DNA from: Mesorhizobium loti
Lineage (GTDB): Bacteria; Pseudomonadota; Alphaproteobacteria; Rhizobiales; Rhizobiaceae
NCBI RefSeq assembly: GCF_001510895.1
Contig: NZ_LPWA01000115.1
Location: forward strand, 1 to 64,000
Reading direction: 5' to 3'
DNA length: 64,000 bases
Below the pieces are notes generated by a model. That model did no database searches and was not told the origin of the DNA. It was given only the letters and a program-made list of their open reading frames with translations. Position 1 is the stretch's first letter, and every line of letters begins with the position of its first letter. Positions 8,530 through 17,480 of the stretch are shown piece after piece. Both the position numbers and the translations under genes were made by a program.

Positions 8530-8684
8530 CTGTGCCGGCTAACGGGATTCGCCCGCCGGGTTTCGCGGGAGCACCACGCGGCGCCCCTTGAAAGCGCGTG
8601 GGTTATAGCACGGGATTCTTGGCTGTCCAGCGCTTAGGTGTTGATAAAGAAAAATCGCTGGGAAACGGCCAATTAGCCGCGCGT

Positions 8685-8906
8685 TCACGGCTCGTCCTTG
8701 GGCGAGGGGCCTTGCTTCGAGCCGTCGTCCTCTTCCTCCTCGTCGTCGCGGCCAGGGATGACATAGGCGCCCTTCAGCCAGCGATTGAGGTCGATGTCCT
8801 TGCAGCGCGCCGAGCAGAATGGATAGTGCTCGCGCGCGGAAGGCTTGCCGCATTCGGGGCAAGGCCGCTTCGGTCTGAGCGGAGTAACCTTGTCGTCCGG
8901 GCTCAT
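8685..8906 (-). CDS. yacG: DNA gyrase inhibitor / zinc-binding protein YacG
   Basis: A 73-aa protein with the four-Cys zinc site CPECGKP...FCSARCKDID, followed by LNRWL and an acidic tail (DDEEEEDDG). YacG binds GyrB and inhibits gyrase in E. coli. It overlaps the end of the maf gene by 4 bp, so it is the last gene of the maf-yacG unit, just upstream of tRNA-Phe on the same strand. Confidence 0.92.
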   Translation of the reverse strand: MSPDDKVTPLRPKRPCPECGKPSAREHYPFCSARCKDIDLNRWLKGAYVIPGRDDEEEEDDGSKQGPSPKDEP

Positions 8907-9529
8907 GGGCGCGCGACGTGCCAGTTCCGATGCGCCTTGAAACCCTCGCCGGAAAGCAGCGCCACGCTCTCATAGAGCGGCAGGCCGACCACATTGGTGT
9001 AGGAGCCGACCAGCTTGACGACGAAGGAGCCGGCGAGCCCTTGCACGGCATAGCCGCCGGCCTTGCCGCGCCATTCGCCCGAGGCGATATAGGCGTCGAT
9101 CTCCTCGCGCGGCAGCCGCTTGAAGCGGACTCTGGTTTCCACCAGCCGCTGCCTGAGCTTGCCGCCCGGCGTGATCAGGCAGATGCCGGAATAGACGCGG
9201 TGCGAACGGCCGGAAAGCAGGCCGAGGCAGTTCACCGCGTCGTCGATCGTCTCGGCCTTGGGCAGTATGCGCCGCCCGACCGCCACCACCGTATCGGCGG
9301 CGAGAATGAAGGCCGACGCATAATCTTCCTCGCTCTTCAGCGAGGTTAGCGCCTTCTCGGCCTTGTCCTTGGAAAGGCGTTTCGCCAGCGAGCGCGGATG
9401 TTCGGCGCGCAGCGGCGTCTCGTCGACGTCGGCTGGCAGCACGCGGTCCGGCTCGATGCCGGCCTGCTGCAACAGTTCGATCCGGCGCGGCGAACCCGAG
9501 GCAAGCACCAGCTTCTGCGGAATGCTCAT
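8903..9529 (-). CDS. maf: Maf-family nucleotide pyrophosphatase
   Basis: A 208-aa protein with the N-terminal Maf motif LASGSPRRIELL, the DVDET segment, an ILAADTVVAVG strand and the GKAGGYAVQG loop. Maf proteins hydrolyse dTTP/UTP or modified nucleotides (house-cleaning). It lies 19 bp downstream of infA and overlaps yacG, in a conserved alphaproteobacterial order. The exact subfamily (YhdE-like or YceF-like) cannot be fixed by eye; the GYAVQG loop fits the dTTP/UTPase type. Confidence 0.93.
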   Translation of the reverse strand: MSIPQKLVLASGSPRRIELLQQAGIEPDRVLPADVDETPLRAEHPRSLAKRLSKDKAEKALTSLKSEEDYASAFILAADTVVAVGRRILPKAETIDDAVNCLGLLSGRSHRVYSGICLITPGGKLRQRLVETRVRFKRLPREEIDAYIASGEWRGKAGGYAVQGLAGSFVVKLVGSYTNVVGLPLYESVALLSGEGFKAHRNWHVARP

Positions 9530-9548
9530 CGCGGTTGGCGCCGGACTG

Positions 9549-9767
9549 TTATTTGAAACGATAGGTGATGCGGCCCTTGGTCAGGTCGTAAGGCGTCATC
9601 TCGACCAGGACCTTGTCGCCGGTCAGCACACGGATGCGGTTCTTGCGCATGCGGCCGGCCGTGTGGGCGATGATCTCGTGCTCATTTTCGAGCTTCACCC
9701 GGAACATCGCATTGGGCAGCAGTTCCGTGACCACACCCGGAAACTCGAGGACTTCTTCCTTCGGCAT
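9549..9767 (-). CDS. infA: Translation initiation factor IF-1
   Basis: A 72-aa OB-fold protein ([35 protein letters not shown], ending TYRFK), almost identical in pattern to alphaproteobacterial IF-1. It occupies the ribosomal A site during initiation. It is first in a leftward run infA-maf-yacG. Upstream sits a palindromic intergenic repeat and then the phosphatase gene, suggesting its own promoter in 9768-9994. Confidence 0.97.
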
Positions 9768-9803
9768 TCGATACCTTTGCTTGGATGGCGGTTCCGGCGC
9801 CTA

Positions 9804-9852
9804 GAGCATGATGCCGAAAAGTGTCAAGCGGTTTTCGGACGACATCATGCTC
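9804..9852. repeat. Rhizobial intergenic palindromic repeat (copy A)
   Basis: Outer arms GAGCATGATG and CATCATGCTC flank CCGAAAA...TTTTCGG with the shared core AAGTGTCAAGCGGTTTTC. It is related in layout to the elements at 14490, 57024, 58176 and 60775. Confidence 0.75.
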
Positions 9853-9994
9853 TACTTCTTTGATCCGACTCCGGCCGGAATTTGCGGCGGAACCTATATG
9901 ATAATCGCCCGCTTGTGAACATGCTTAGAACCTTTCCAGCCTGGATAGAATCGGCACCTTCGGCAGAACGGCTCAATCCAGGCCGGAAAGGTTC

Positions 9995-10435
9995 CTAATC
10001 GGCGGCGCTTTTTGCCTCCGGCGGCGCGAAACGCCTGGCAATGCGCGCTTTCAGCCGCTCGCGCACATCGCGATAGGCCGCCATGATGTGCTCGCGCGTG
10101 CCGCCGGTGTCGGTCGGATCGGGCATTGGCCAATACTCGACCTCGACGGCGAGCGAGCGGGTGAGCTCAAGCGCAGCATGGTGCGCTTCCGGCGCCAGCG
10201 TCACGATCAGGTCGAAATAGTCGTCTTCCAGCTCGTCCAGCGTTCTGGGCTGCCGCTCGCCGAGTGTGAGACCCTCCTCGGCAAGCACGGCGTCGACGAA
10301 AGGGTCGCGCTCGCCGCTGCGCACGCCTGCCGAGGCGACGAAGGTGGTGGCGGGCAGCAGCCGTCGCGCCAGCTGTTCCGCCATCGGCGAGCGCACGGCG
10401 TTCATGCCGCACACAAACAGGATCGAATGCGGCAA
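9995..10435 (-). CDS. Low-molecular-weight protein-tyrosine-phosphatase-like / arsenate reductase-fold protein
   Basis: A 146-aa protein with the P-loop CGMNAVRSPMAEQL near residues 9-22, a C-x5-R-S nucleophile loop, and a late acid site in PMPDPTDTGG (Asp general acid). This is the LMW-PTP fold. The substrate is unknown. It sits 11 bp after the UPF0262 gene in the murA-DUF2948-hisD-UPF0262-phosphatase run, a gene order I recognise from rhizobia. Confidence 0.88.
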   Translation of the reverse strand: MPHSILFVCGMNAVRSPMAEQLARRLLPATTFVASAGVRSGERDPFVDAVLAEEGLTLGERQPRTLDELEDDYFDLIVTLAPEAHHAALELTRSLAVEVEYWPMPDPTDTGGTREHIMAAYRDVRERLKARIARRFAPPEAKSAAD

Positions 10436-10446
10436 CCCGGTCAGGA

Positions 10447-10932
10447 TCAGCCCCGCCAGTGCAGCACGCAGACCAGCGTGAACAGCCGGCGCGCCGTGTC
10501 GAAGTCGATCTCGATCTTGCCGGCGAGCCGGTCCATCAGCGTCTGCGAGCCTTCATTGTGCAGGCCGCGCCGGCCCATGTCGATCGCCTCGATGTGACTG
10601 GGCGTCGAGGAGCGGATGGCCTCGTAGTAGCTTTCGCAGATCAGATAGTAATCCTTGACGATGCGCCGCAACGGCGTCAGCGACAGGATGTGGGTGACCA
10701 CGTCGGCGCCGTCCTCGCGGCTGACGGCAAACACGAGGCGCTGCTCGGCCAGAGACAGCTTCAGCCTGTATGGACCGGCGCCATCGTCATTGACCGGCCG
10801 AAAACTGTTTTCCTCGATGAGGTCGAAGATCGCCACCGCCCGCTCATGCTCGACATCGGGCGTCGAACGACCAATCGATTCGTCGAGCTCGACGTCGATC
10901 AGCCTGTGGCGGTTTTGGTGGTGGCCGGACAT
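10447..10932 (-). CDS. UPF0262 family protein
   Basis: A 161-aa alphaproteobacterial protein (HRLIDVELDESIGRSTP; IVKDYYLICESYYEAIRS) matching UPF0262, which has no known activity. It starts 2 bp downstream of the hisD stop, so it is very probably co-transcribed with hisD. No signal peptide or membrane segment is visible. Confidence 0.9.
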   Translation of the reverse strand: MSGHHQNRHRLIDVELDESIGRSTPDVEHERAVAIFDLIEENSFRPVNDDGAGPYRLKLSLAEQRLVFAVSREDGADVVTHILSLTPLRRIVKDYYLICESYYEAIRSSTPSHIEAIDMGRRGLHNEGSQTLMDRLAGKIEIDFDTARRLFTLVCVLHWRG

Positions 10933-10934
10933 CG

Positions 10935-12227
10935 CTACATGTTCAGCCGGATCGCCACGGAGCGTGCATGCGCGTCGAGCCCTTCCGCCTCGGCGAGCGC
11001 GATCGCCGCTGGCGCCAGCGCCTTGAGCTGGTCCGGGCCGAGCTTCAGGATCGACGTGCGCTTGACGAAATCGAGCACGGACAAGCCCGACGAGAAGCGC
11101 GCCGAGCGCGCCGTCGGCAAGACGTGGTTGGAGCCGCCGACATAGTCGCCGATGACTTCCGGCGTGTGCCGGCCGAGGAAGACGGCGCCGGCATTGCGCA
11201 TTTTGGCAAGGAAGCCTTCGGCGTCGTCAAAGGCGAGCTCGACATGCTCGGCAGCGATCCGGTCGACCAGCGGCAGCGAGGCCTCTAACGTCGGCACCAG
11301 GATCACCGCGCCGAAATCGCGCCAGCTTGCTGCGGCCGTTTCGGCGCGCGGCAGGCTCTTCAACTGGCGCTCGACCGCCTGCCCGACCGCCTTGCCGAAT
11401 TCGGCACTGTCGGTGATCAGGATCGACTGCGCCGACGCGTCATGCTCGGCCTGGGCGAGCAGATCGGCGGCGACCCAGTCGGGGTCGTTCTCGGCGTCGG
11501 CCACGACCAGCACTTCCGACGGCCCGGCGATCATGTCGATGCCGACGGTGCCGAACACCTGGCGCTTGGCCGCCGCAACATAGGCATTGCCCGGCCCGAC
11601 GATCTTGGCGACCGGCCTGATGGTCTCGGTGCCATAGGCGAGCGCGGCAACGGCCTGAGCGCCGCCGACCCGGTAGATCTCGGAGACGCCGGCGAGGTCG
11701 GCCGCGACCAGCACCAGCGGGTTGATGACGCCGCCCGATGCCGGCACCACGATCACGATGCGCTCGACGCCGGCGACTTTCGCCGGCACCGCATTCATCA
11801 GCACCGAGCTCGGGTAGCTCGCCGTGCCGCCGGGCACATAGAGACCGACGGCCTCGATCGCCGTCCAGCGCGACCCGAGCTCGACGCCGGCGGCGTCCGT
11901 GTAGCGGTCGTCCTTCGGCTTCTGCCGCTCGTGGTGGGACCGGATGCGGTCGCGCGCGAATTTGAGCGCCTCGACCGTGGCGGGGTCGGCCGCCGCATAG
12001 GCCTTGGCGATGTCGTCCCTGGAGACGGCGATGCCGAGCTTGCCGAGATCGGCCTTGTCGAATTTCAGCGAATAGTCGGTGAGCGCCTTGTCGCCCTCGG
12101 CGCGCACGCGCGCGATGATGCCGCGCACCACGGCCTCGACATCGGCCGAAACTTCGCGTTTGGTGGTGAGGAATGCCGAGAAGCGCTGCTCGAAATCGGC
12201 GTCGGTTTGGTTGAGCGTGATGGCCAT
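10935..12227 (-). CDS. hisD: Histidinol dehydrogenase
   Basis: 430 aa, the normal length. Catalyses the last two steps of histidine synthesis, L-histidinol to L-histidine with NAD. Family features include VPGGTASYPSSVLMNAVPAKVAG (cited in part), GPGNAYVAAAKRQVFG, GPSEVLVVAD and the zinc-site region LLAQAEHD near residue 260. It follows the DUF2948 gene by 9 bp and precedes the UPF0262 gene by 2 bp, an operon away from the other his genes as usual in rhizobia. Confidence 0.97.
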   Translation of the reverse strand: MAITLNQTDADFEQRFSAFLTTKREVSADVEAVVRGIIARVRAEGDKALTDYSLKFDKADLGKLGIAVSRDDIAKAYAAADPATVEALKFARDRIRSHHERQKPKDDRYTDAAGVELGSRWTAIEAVGLYVPGGTASYPSSVLMNAVPAKVAGVERIVIVVPASGGVINPLVLVAADLAGVSEIYRVGGAQAVAALAYGTETIRPVAKIVGPGNAYVAAAKRQVFGTVGIDMIAGPSEVLVVADAENDPDWVAADLLAQAEHDASAQSILITDSAEFGKAVGQAVERQLKSLPRAETAAASWRDFGAVILVPTLEASLPLVDRIAAEHVELAFDDAEGFLAKMRNAGAVFLGRHTPEVIGDYVGGSNHVLPTARSARFSSGLSVLDFVKRTSILKLGPDQLKALAPAAIALAEAEGLDAHARSVAIRLNM

Positions 12228-12236
12228 TGCGCGGGC

Positions 12237-12671
12237 TCAGGTCCTGTGCACGGGTCGTGAGGTGGCTTCCCAGGAGCCGCCGATATCGGCGAGCCGCGCC
12301 TCGATGCACTCGACGTCGAGCATGATCGTGCCGCCCCCCGAAAACACCAGTTCGATGATGCCGGCCGGCTTGCTGATCGCGACGAAGCTGACCGCCAGCA
12401 GCGACAGCACCTCGTCCGGCTTGTCGCGTTGAATGCCGCTGGTCTTGGCGCCGAGCACGCGGTCGAAATGCAGGACACTCTGCCGCCGCTCATTGTGCTG
12501 GCTGAAGAAACCGGATTTCGCCTCCCAGACGAAACGGTTCATGGTCAGCACGAAGCGCTTGGCCACCGGCAGGTATTCGAGGTCGGAGACCTTCATCACG
12601 GCGTCCTGGACGTGGGCCGAGACGATGCTCAGATCCTGGTCGTCGAGCGCGATGAGCTTGAGAGCGGCCAT
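12237..12671 (-). CDS. DUF2948 family protein
   Basis: A 144-aa cytosolic protein (MAALKLIALDDQDLSIVSAH). It ends 9 bp before hisD and lies downstream of murA, matching the conserved murA-DUF2948-hisD order of rhizobia. Family function is unknown. It has conserved aromatic and basic residues (FVLTMNRFVWE) but no catalytic motif that I recognise. Confidence 0.88.
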   Translation of the reverse strand: MAALKLIALDDQDLSIVSAHVQDAVMKVSDLEYLPVAKRFVLTMNRFVWEAKSGFFSQHNERRQSVLHFDRVLGAKTSGIQRDKPDEVLSLLAVSFVAISKPAGIIELVFSGGGTIMLDVECIEARLADIGGSWEATSRPVHRT

Positions 12672-12763
12672 GCGGAATGCGCACCTGAAGGTTGATGGTT
12701 CAATCTTCTGTTATGCGGTCTTTCCCGCCGGTGCAACTCGCCCGAAACGGATGCGGCGAAGCG

Positions 12764-14056
12764 TCAGCCCGAAATCCGCTCGATCACCGCGCCGCAGCCG
12801 GAGAGCTTCTCTTCCAGGCGCTCGAAGCCGCGATCGAGGTGGTAGACGCGGTTGACGGTGGTCTCGCCCTCGGCGGCAAGGCCGGCAATCACCAGCGACA
12901 CCGAGGCGCGCAGATCGGTCGCCATGACCGGCGCGCCCTTCAGCTTGGCGACGCCGTCGACGATCGCCGTCTGGCCCGAGAGCGTGATATGGGCGCCGAG
13001 GCGGGCGAGCTCCTGCACATGCATGAAGCGGTTCTCGAAGATCGTCTCGGTGATGCGCGACTTGCCCTTGGCCATCGTCATCAGGCCCATGAACTGCGCC
13101 TGCAGGTCGGTCGGGAATGCCGGGAAGGGCGCGGTGGTCACATCGACCGGCGCGATGCCGGCGCCATTGCGCTTGACGCGGATGCCCTCATTGGTCGGCG
13201 TGATCTCGGCGCCCGTCTCGGCGATGACGTCGAGCGCGCTCTGCAGCAGGTCGGGCCGCGCGCCTTCGAGCATCACATCGCCGCCGGTCATCGCCACCGC
13301 CATGGCATAGGTGCCGGTCTCGATGCGGTCCGGAATGACCCGCACACGCGCCCCGGACAGCGCCTCGACGCCCTCGATGGTGATGGTCGAGGTGCCGGCG
13401 CCGTGGATCTTTGCGCCCATGGCGATCAGGCATTCGGCGAGGTTGACGATCTCCGGCTCGCGCGCGGCGTTTTCGAGCACCGTCTCGCCCTTGGCGAGCG
13501 AGGCCGCCATCATCAGCACATGCGTGGCGCCGACAGACACTTTCGGGAACACGTAGCGATTGCCGTGGAGACGGCCGTTCTTCGTCTTGGCGATGACGTA
13601 GCCGTTGTCGACGTCGAGCTCTGCGTCCAGCGCCTGCAGGCCTTCGAGGAACAGGTCGACCGGACGCGTGCCGATGGCGCAGCCGCCGGGCAGCGACACT
13701 TTGGCCTCGCCCATGCGGGCAAGCAGCGGCCCGATCACCCAGAAGGAGGCGCGCATCTTCGACACCAGCTCATAGGGAGCGGTGGTGTCGACGATGTTGC
13801 GGGCGGAAAAATTGATGGTGCGCGAATAGCCTTTCTGCTGGCTCTCTCGCCGGCCGTTGACGGAATAGTCGACGCCGTGATTGCCGAGGATACGGATCAG
13901 TTGCTCGACATCGGCCAGATGCGGCACGTTCTCCAAGGTCAGCGTGTCGTCGGTGAGCAGCGAGGCGATCATCAGCGGCAGCGCCGCGTTTTTTGCGCCC
14001 GAGATCGGAATGCTTCCGGCAAGCTTATTGCCGCCGACAATTCTGATGCGATCCAT
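12764..14056 (-). CDS. murA: UDP-N-acetylglucosamine 1-carboxyvinyltransferase
   Basis: 430 aa, the normal length. First committed step of peptidoglycan synthesis: transfers enolpyruvate from PEP to UDP-GlcNAc. The N-terminal GGNKLAGSIPISGAKNAALP (substrate Lys-Asn pair) and the catalytic cysteine loop LPGGCAIGTRPVDLF near residue 120 are intact, so it has the fosfomycin-sensitive Cys form. It is first of the murA-DUF2948-hisD run; the 92-bp gap to DUF2948 may carry a promoter. Confidence 0.97.
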   Translation of the reverse strand: MDRIRIVGGNKLAGSIPISGAKNAALPLMIASLLTDDTLTLENVPHLADVEQLIRILGNHGVDYSVNGRRESQQKGYSRTINFSARNIVDTTAPYELVSKMRASFWVIGPLLARMGEAKVSLPGGCAIGTRPVDLFLEGLQALDAELDVDNGYVIAKTKNGRLHGNRYVFPKVSVGATHVLMMAASLAKGETVLENAAREPEIVNLAECLIAMGAKIHGAGTSTITIEGVEALSGARVRVIPDRIETGTYAMAVAMTGGDVMLEGARPDLLQSALDVIAETGAEITPTNEGIRVKRNGAGIAPVDVTTAPFPAFPTDLQAQFMGLMTMAKGKSRITETIFENRFMHVQELARLGAHITLSGQTAIVDGVAKLKGAPVMATDLRASVSLVIAGLAAEGETTVNRVYHLDRGFERLEEKLSGCGAVIERISG

Positions 14057-14199
14057 GAAAGAACGTCCCCTCGGCCCGGACGGGCCGGTTTCAATCGGTT
14101 GAGTATGTCCGGCTCTAGACTATTGGCCGGCTTGGTTCAAGAAATAGGATTTCCCCACCCTGTGGACCAAGTGTGGCCGGCCAGTGTGGCTGATTTGAG

Positions 14200-14376
14200 T
14201 TACTTTTTTTGCATTTTTCCAGCAGTCGGCAACCCTTGCGGCCGCTGATCGGCATCGCCGGCGCGTCGGGAACGCGCCTGCGCCTTGCGTTTCTGCAGAT
14301 TGGCACGCAACGCTTCGGCGAGCCGGTCCTTGCGCTCGCCATCGCCCTTTTTTGGTGGATTTGCCTTGTCGCTCAT
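14200..14376 (-). CDS. Small basic protein, rhizobial conserved hypothetical
   Basis: A 58-aa Lys/Arg-rich protein starting at the ATG at 14374-14376 (MSDKANPPKKGDGERKDRL). The LAEALRANLQKRKAQARSR helix is strongly amphipathic and basic. The longer frame starting at 14427 adds a less likely leader. I remember similar short proteins next to murA in Rhizobiales, with no known function. It could bind nucleic acid. Confidence 0.6.
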   Translation of the reverse strand: MSDKANPPKKGDGERKDRLAEALRANLQKRKAQARSRRAGDADQRPQGLPTAGKMQKK

Positions 14377-14489
14377 CGTCCGTCCCGCCGGCGGATAGCC
14401 GGCTGCAGTTCCAGGGATAGTTAACATTATGGCGCCGCCTTGTCATGAAAGCCCGCTTGGACGCGGCTTTCGCAGCTGCGGCATTCAAC

Positions 14490-14533
14490 GATGTCGCCCG
14501 AAACTGCGCGGCGGTTTTGGGACAGCGACATGC
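14490..14533. repeat. Rhizobial intergenic palindromic repeat (copy B)
   Basis: ATGTCGCCCGAAACTGCG then GCGGTTTTGGGACAGCGACAT. The outer ATGTCG and CGACAT arms and the GCGGTTTT core match the element at 57024. Confidence 0.65.
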
Positions 14534-14599
14534 GTCGTTTTAAGGTTTTCTTGGCCTTGCGCTTGCCGGTTCGATATGGCAGAAGCGCCGCCATCGCAG

Positions 14600-14674
<75 letters not shown>

Positions 14675-14732
14675 GCCTATCCCCTTGAAATTGCTGAAGT
14701 GCTTGACTTACAAGGCGTTGCGCCCATTATTC

Positions 14733-14751
14733 TGTTACAAAACTCGTAACA
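14733..14751. promoter_or_regulatory. Inverted repeat TGTTAC-N7-GTAACA before the integrase start
   Basis: Perfect 6-bp arms end 2 bp before the chosen ATG at 14754. The sequence GTTACAAAA from this site recurs at both other att sites (47332 and 55326), so it may be an integrase arm-binding site as well as an operator. Confidence 0.55.
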
Positions 14752-14753
14752 AA

Positions 14754-16334
14754 ATGGTTCGACAAGCTGTGGCTGGACGCGATCGATATCTCCTTTTCCG
14801 TGAAGGTCGCTACTACGCTCGATTGGTAATTCCAAGGCCTCTTCGCCCCTACATCGACGGCAAAACCGAGTTGCGCGCCCCACTGGGTGCAGATCGCCGA
14901 ACTGCTTTGTCGAAACTTCCGGGCGCTGTTGCAGAGTTTCAGCGTCGCATCGCTGTTGCGGAACGGACAGCCGCCGCGGCCACTGGCCAGCGCATAGACA
15001 CGCTCAGATACCCGCTGACAGTTTCTCAGATAGCAAGCCGAGACTATGTTTCACAACTCGCGGCCGACGCAGAGTTTCGCGCGTTGAATCGAAACTATGC
15101 GCTCATAGGAGTTGACTACGAACAGGCAAGGCGATTCCGTGATGGATTCGCAGGACGGCTCTCCGACGACGAGTTGGAGGACCTCGTCGGGCGCCGCATA
15201 GAAAAGTTTCGATCACGCGGCCATCACGACGCTGCCAAGGGCACATCCGAATGGCGGAGCATTGCTCAGGGCCTCTGCGCCTCAACCTATGAAGCCTTGT
15301 TGCGAGAGGATGAGCGCAACGAAGGAGACTTTAGCGGGAAGCCTACCCACCCACTGCTTTTGGATTCCGAACCGGCTGCAGACGAATTGCCTCCCGTCTC
15401 GCTGAAGGGTCTACTCACCGACTACGTCGCTGCCCGGAAACAAGTTGGGAAGGGGAGGGAGGCTGAGAGGCGTTGGACGCCTGTCTTCGACGACCTCGCC
15501 AAGTTCATTCGCCACGACGATGCCAGACGCCTGTCGAAACAGAATCTTCTCGAATGGCGCGACGCAAGGCTCAAGACGTTAAGCCCGAAGACGGTAGCAG
15601 ACGTTTACCTTGCATCCGTGCGCAGTGTTCTGGCGTGGGCGGTTGCTAATGACCGTCTGGAAGCCAATGTGGCCGAAAAGGTTCGGCAGGAGGTTCCGAA
15701 AAGGTCTCTCGATCGCGAGCAGGGTTTCACGTTGCCGGAAGCCGTAGCAATTTTGCGGAAGGCTCGCGACTATATTCCAGCTCGAACTGACAATCCTCGC
15801 ACGACCGAAGCAGCTCAGACATCGGCCGCTAAGCGGTGGTCGCCGATTTTGTGCGCCGTCACCGGCGCGCGCATTGCCGAGATCACTCAGCTTCGAAAAC
15901 AGGACTTTCGCATGGAAGGCGATACGCCAGTCATGCGCATCACGCCGGCTGCCGGCACGGTAAAGGCTGGCGGCTACAGAGATGTGCCTTTGCACCCCCA
16001 ATTGATCGAGATGGGCTTCATGGCCTTCGTCGAGGATGCCCCAAATGGTCCTCTCTTCCATTCCGGGCTCAAGGACGGAGTAACGGCGGCGCGCACCGTC
16101 GCTGGAAGGGTCAGCCAATGGCTTCAGTCTCTCGAAGTGATCCCGGATGGAGTTAGCCCGAACCATGGTTGGCGACATCGGTTTAAGACAGTCGGGCGTG
16201 AACTAGGAATTTCCGATCGAGTCCTGGATGCTATTCAGGGCCACGCCGGCAAAACCGCGGGTGATAGTTACGGTGACGTGACTGTTGCGGCCAGAAAGGC
16301 TGCGATCGAGAAGTTTCCAAGATATCCAATTTGA
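14754..16334 (+). CDS. Island integrase, tyrosine recombinase (large, tRNA-Thr type)
   Basis: 526 aa from the ATG at 14754; the longer frame opening at 14685 overlaps the attachment region. The N-terminal segment RYLLFREGRYYARLVIPRPL resembles the DUF6538 arm domain. The C-terminal catalytic domain shows Arg in TGARIAEITQLRKQDF, HxxR in NHGWRHRFKT, then IQGHAGKTAGDSYGD with His and Tyr. Its position 77 bp from attL and direction away from the tRNA make it the enzyme that inserted this island. No excisionase gene follows directly. Confidence 0.9.
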   Translation: MVRQAVAGRDRYLLFREGRYYARLVIPRPLRPYIDGKTELRAPLGADRRTALSKLPGAVAEFQRRIAVAERTAAAATGQRIDTLRYPLTVSQIASRDYVSQLAADAEFRALNRNYALIGVDYEQARRFRDGFAGRLSDDELEDLVGRRIEKFRSRGHHDAAKGTSEWRSIAQGLCASTYEALLREDERNEGDFSGKPTHPLLLDSEPAADELPPVSLKGLLTDYVAARKQVGKGREAERRWTPVFDDLAKFIRHDDARRLSKQNLLEWRDARLKTLSPKTVADVYLASVRSVLAWAVANDRLEANVAEKVRQEVPKRSLDREQGFTLPEAVAILRKARDYIPARTDNPRTTEAAQTSAAKRWSPILCAVTGARIAEITQLRKQDFRMEGDTPVMRITPAAGTVKAGGYRDVPLHPQLIEMGFMAFVEDAPNGPLFHSGLKDGVTAARTVAGRVSQWLQSLEVIPDGVSPNHGWRHRFKTVGRELGISDRVLDAIQGHAGKTAGDSYGDVTVAARKAAIEKFPRYPI

Positions 16335-16345
16335 CGAAGGCCTGA

Positions 16346-17230
16346 GTGAGACCGGACCCAAAACTGCACGATGCACATTCTGACCCGGGACAGGACGCGG
16401 GCACCGAGTCGGATGCGCCAATTGGCGATCTGTCGAGGCAGGTTGCTCTGCTGATCGATGCAGACAACGTCCCGCGAAACGCGATCGGCAAGGTGATCGC
16501 GGAGATTGCCAAATTCGGCCAACCAGTCGAGCGACGGGCTTACGGCGACTTTAGCGGGCCGCTAGGGCAAGCGTGGGAACCGACGCTCGTGCGATATACT
16601 ATTGACCCTCGTCACATTCCTATTGCCGGTAGGGGCAAGAACGCCTCGGATATCGCCCTTGTGATCGACGCCATGGATCTTTTGCACGGCGGCGCCCTCG
16701 ACGCATTCTGCATCGTGTCGAGCGACAGTGACTTTGCCAGCCTGGCAACCCGTATTAGAGAGCAGCATCTCGAGTGCTATGTTTTCGGGTCGGACTGCGC
16801 GCCCGAGAGATTGCGACAAGCGTGCAGCCGGTTCATCCTCCTTGAGAACCTCAAATTCGAATCCGCACGAGCGGCAGGAAACCGAAAAAGCAAGCCCTTG
16901 CGTCCAGTCACCGATTCCCTTCGCGGTATTAGGAGTGCGATTGCCGGCCTAGTTGATGATCCTGCCGGGTGGGTTCAAGTCTCTCTCCTGGAGCGAGAAC
17001 TTAACCGACGGACGACCGATTTCGACGCCCGAACGTATGGTCATCTAAGCTTGAAAGACTTGCTTTCAGCACTTAGCCGCTGGTTCGTCGTGGATTCCTC
17101 AGGCGATGCCGTTGCACGCGTTAGAATGAAGGGAACGAGATCAGTCCGGAAGGTGCAGATAGATGTGTCAGCAGCGGAGGGATCGCAAAGTGCAGCGTTC
17201 AGCCCCAATGCGGGGCCTGGGTCTGATTAA
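16346..17230 (+). CDS. NYN-domain RNase-like protein with C-terminal OST-HTH/LOTUS domain
   Basis: 294 aa from a GTG 11 bp after the integrase stop. NYN (PIN-like) domain about residues 30-155: VALLIDADNVPRN (first Asp pair), ERRAYGDFSG, KNASDIALVIDAMDLL, then VSSDSDFASLATRIRE. The acidic metal-site residues are all present, so RNase activity is plausible. Residues about 190-265 (FDARTYGHLSLKDLLSAL) match the OST-HTH/LOTUS RNA-binding pattern. This LabA/NicB-like family is uncharacterised in most bacteria. It is probably co-transcribed with the integrase. Confidence 0.82.
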   Translation: MRPDPKLHDAHSDPGQDAGTESDAPIGDLSRQVALLIDADNVPRNAIGKVIAEIAKFGQPVERRAYGDFSGPLGQAWEPTLVRYTIDPRHIPIAGRGKNASDIALVIDAMDLLHGGALDAFCIVSSDSDFASLATRIREQHLECYVFGSDCAPERLRQACSRFILLENLKFESARAAGNRKSKPLRPVTDSLRGIRSAIAGLVDDPAGWVQVSLLERELNRRTTDFDARTYGHLSLKDLLSALSRWFVVDSSGDAVARVRMKGTRSVRKVQIDVSAAEGSQSAAFSPNAGPGSD

Positions 17231-17480
17231 CGTCGCAAGGCGCTTGAGGAATGCAGGCGCCCAGCTCATCTGCAGACTTGATGCGGCCTATCCAATCCTG
17301 CGCAAGAAAGATCGCAGCTTCGACTCAGCCGCTGCCGCGGCACCCGCGCCAGGCCGAGATGCAGGGCTGCCATCGCAAGTTTTTTCGACCGAAAACAGAC
17401 AGCTCAACAGTCAACGTTTACTTATCGCGCAACGAGTCCAGGGTGTTTGGCTGCGCGGCCGCTAATAACTTGTCAGCTTG
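17231..17480. other. Intergenic region after NYN-LOTUS gene
   Basis: 250 bp between the rightward NYN-LOTUS gene and the leftward 17481 gene. No credible frame and no clear terminator. Confidence 0.5.

Noticed and set aside
10935..12309. Long antisense frames over hisD and murA
   Set aside because: Arg/His-rich shadows of GC-rich genes with no family pattern; hisD and murA are certain on the minus strand.
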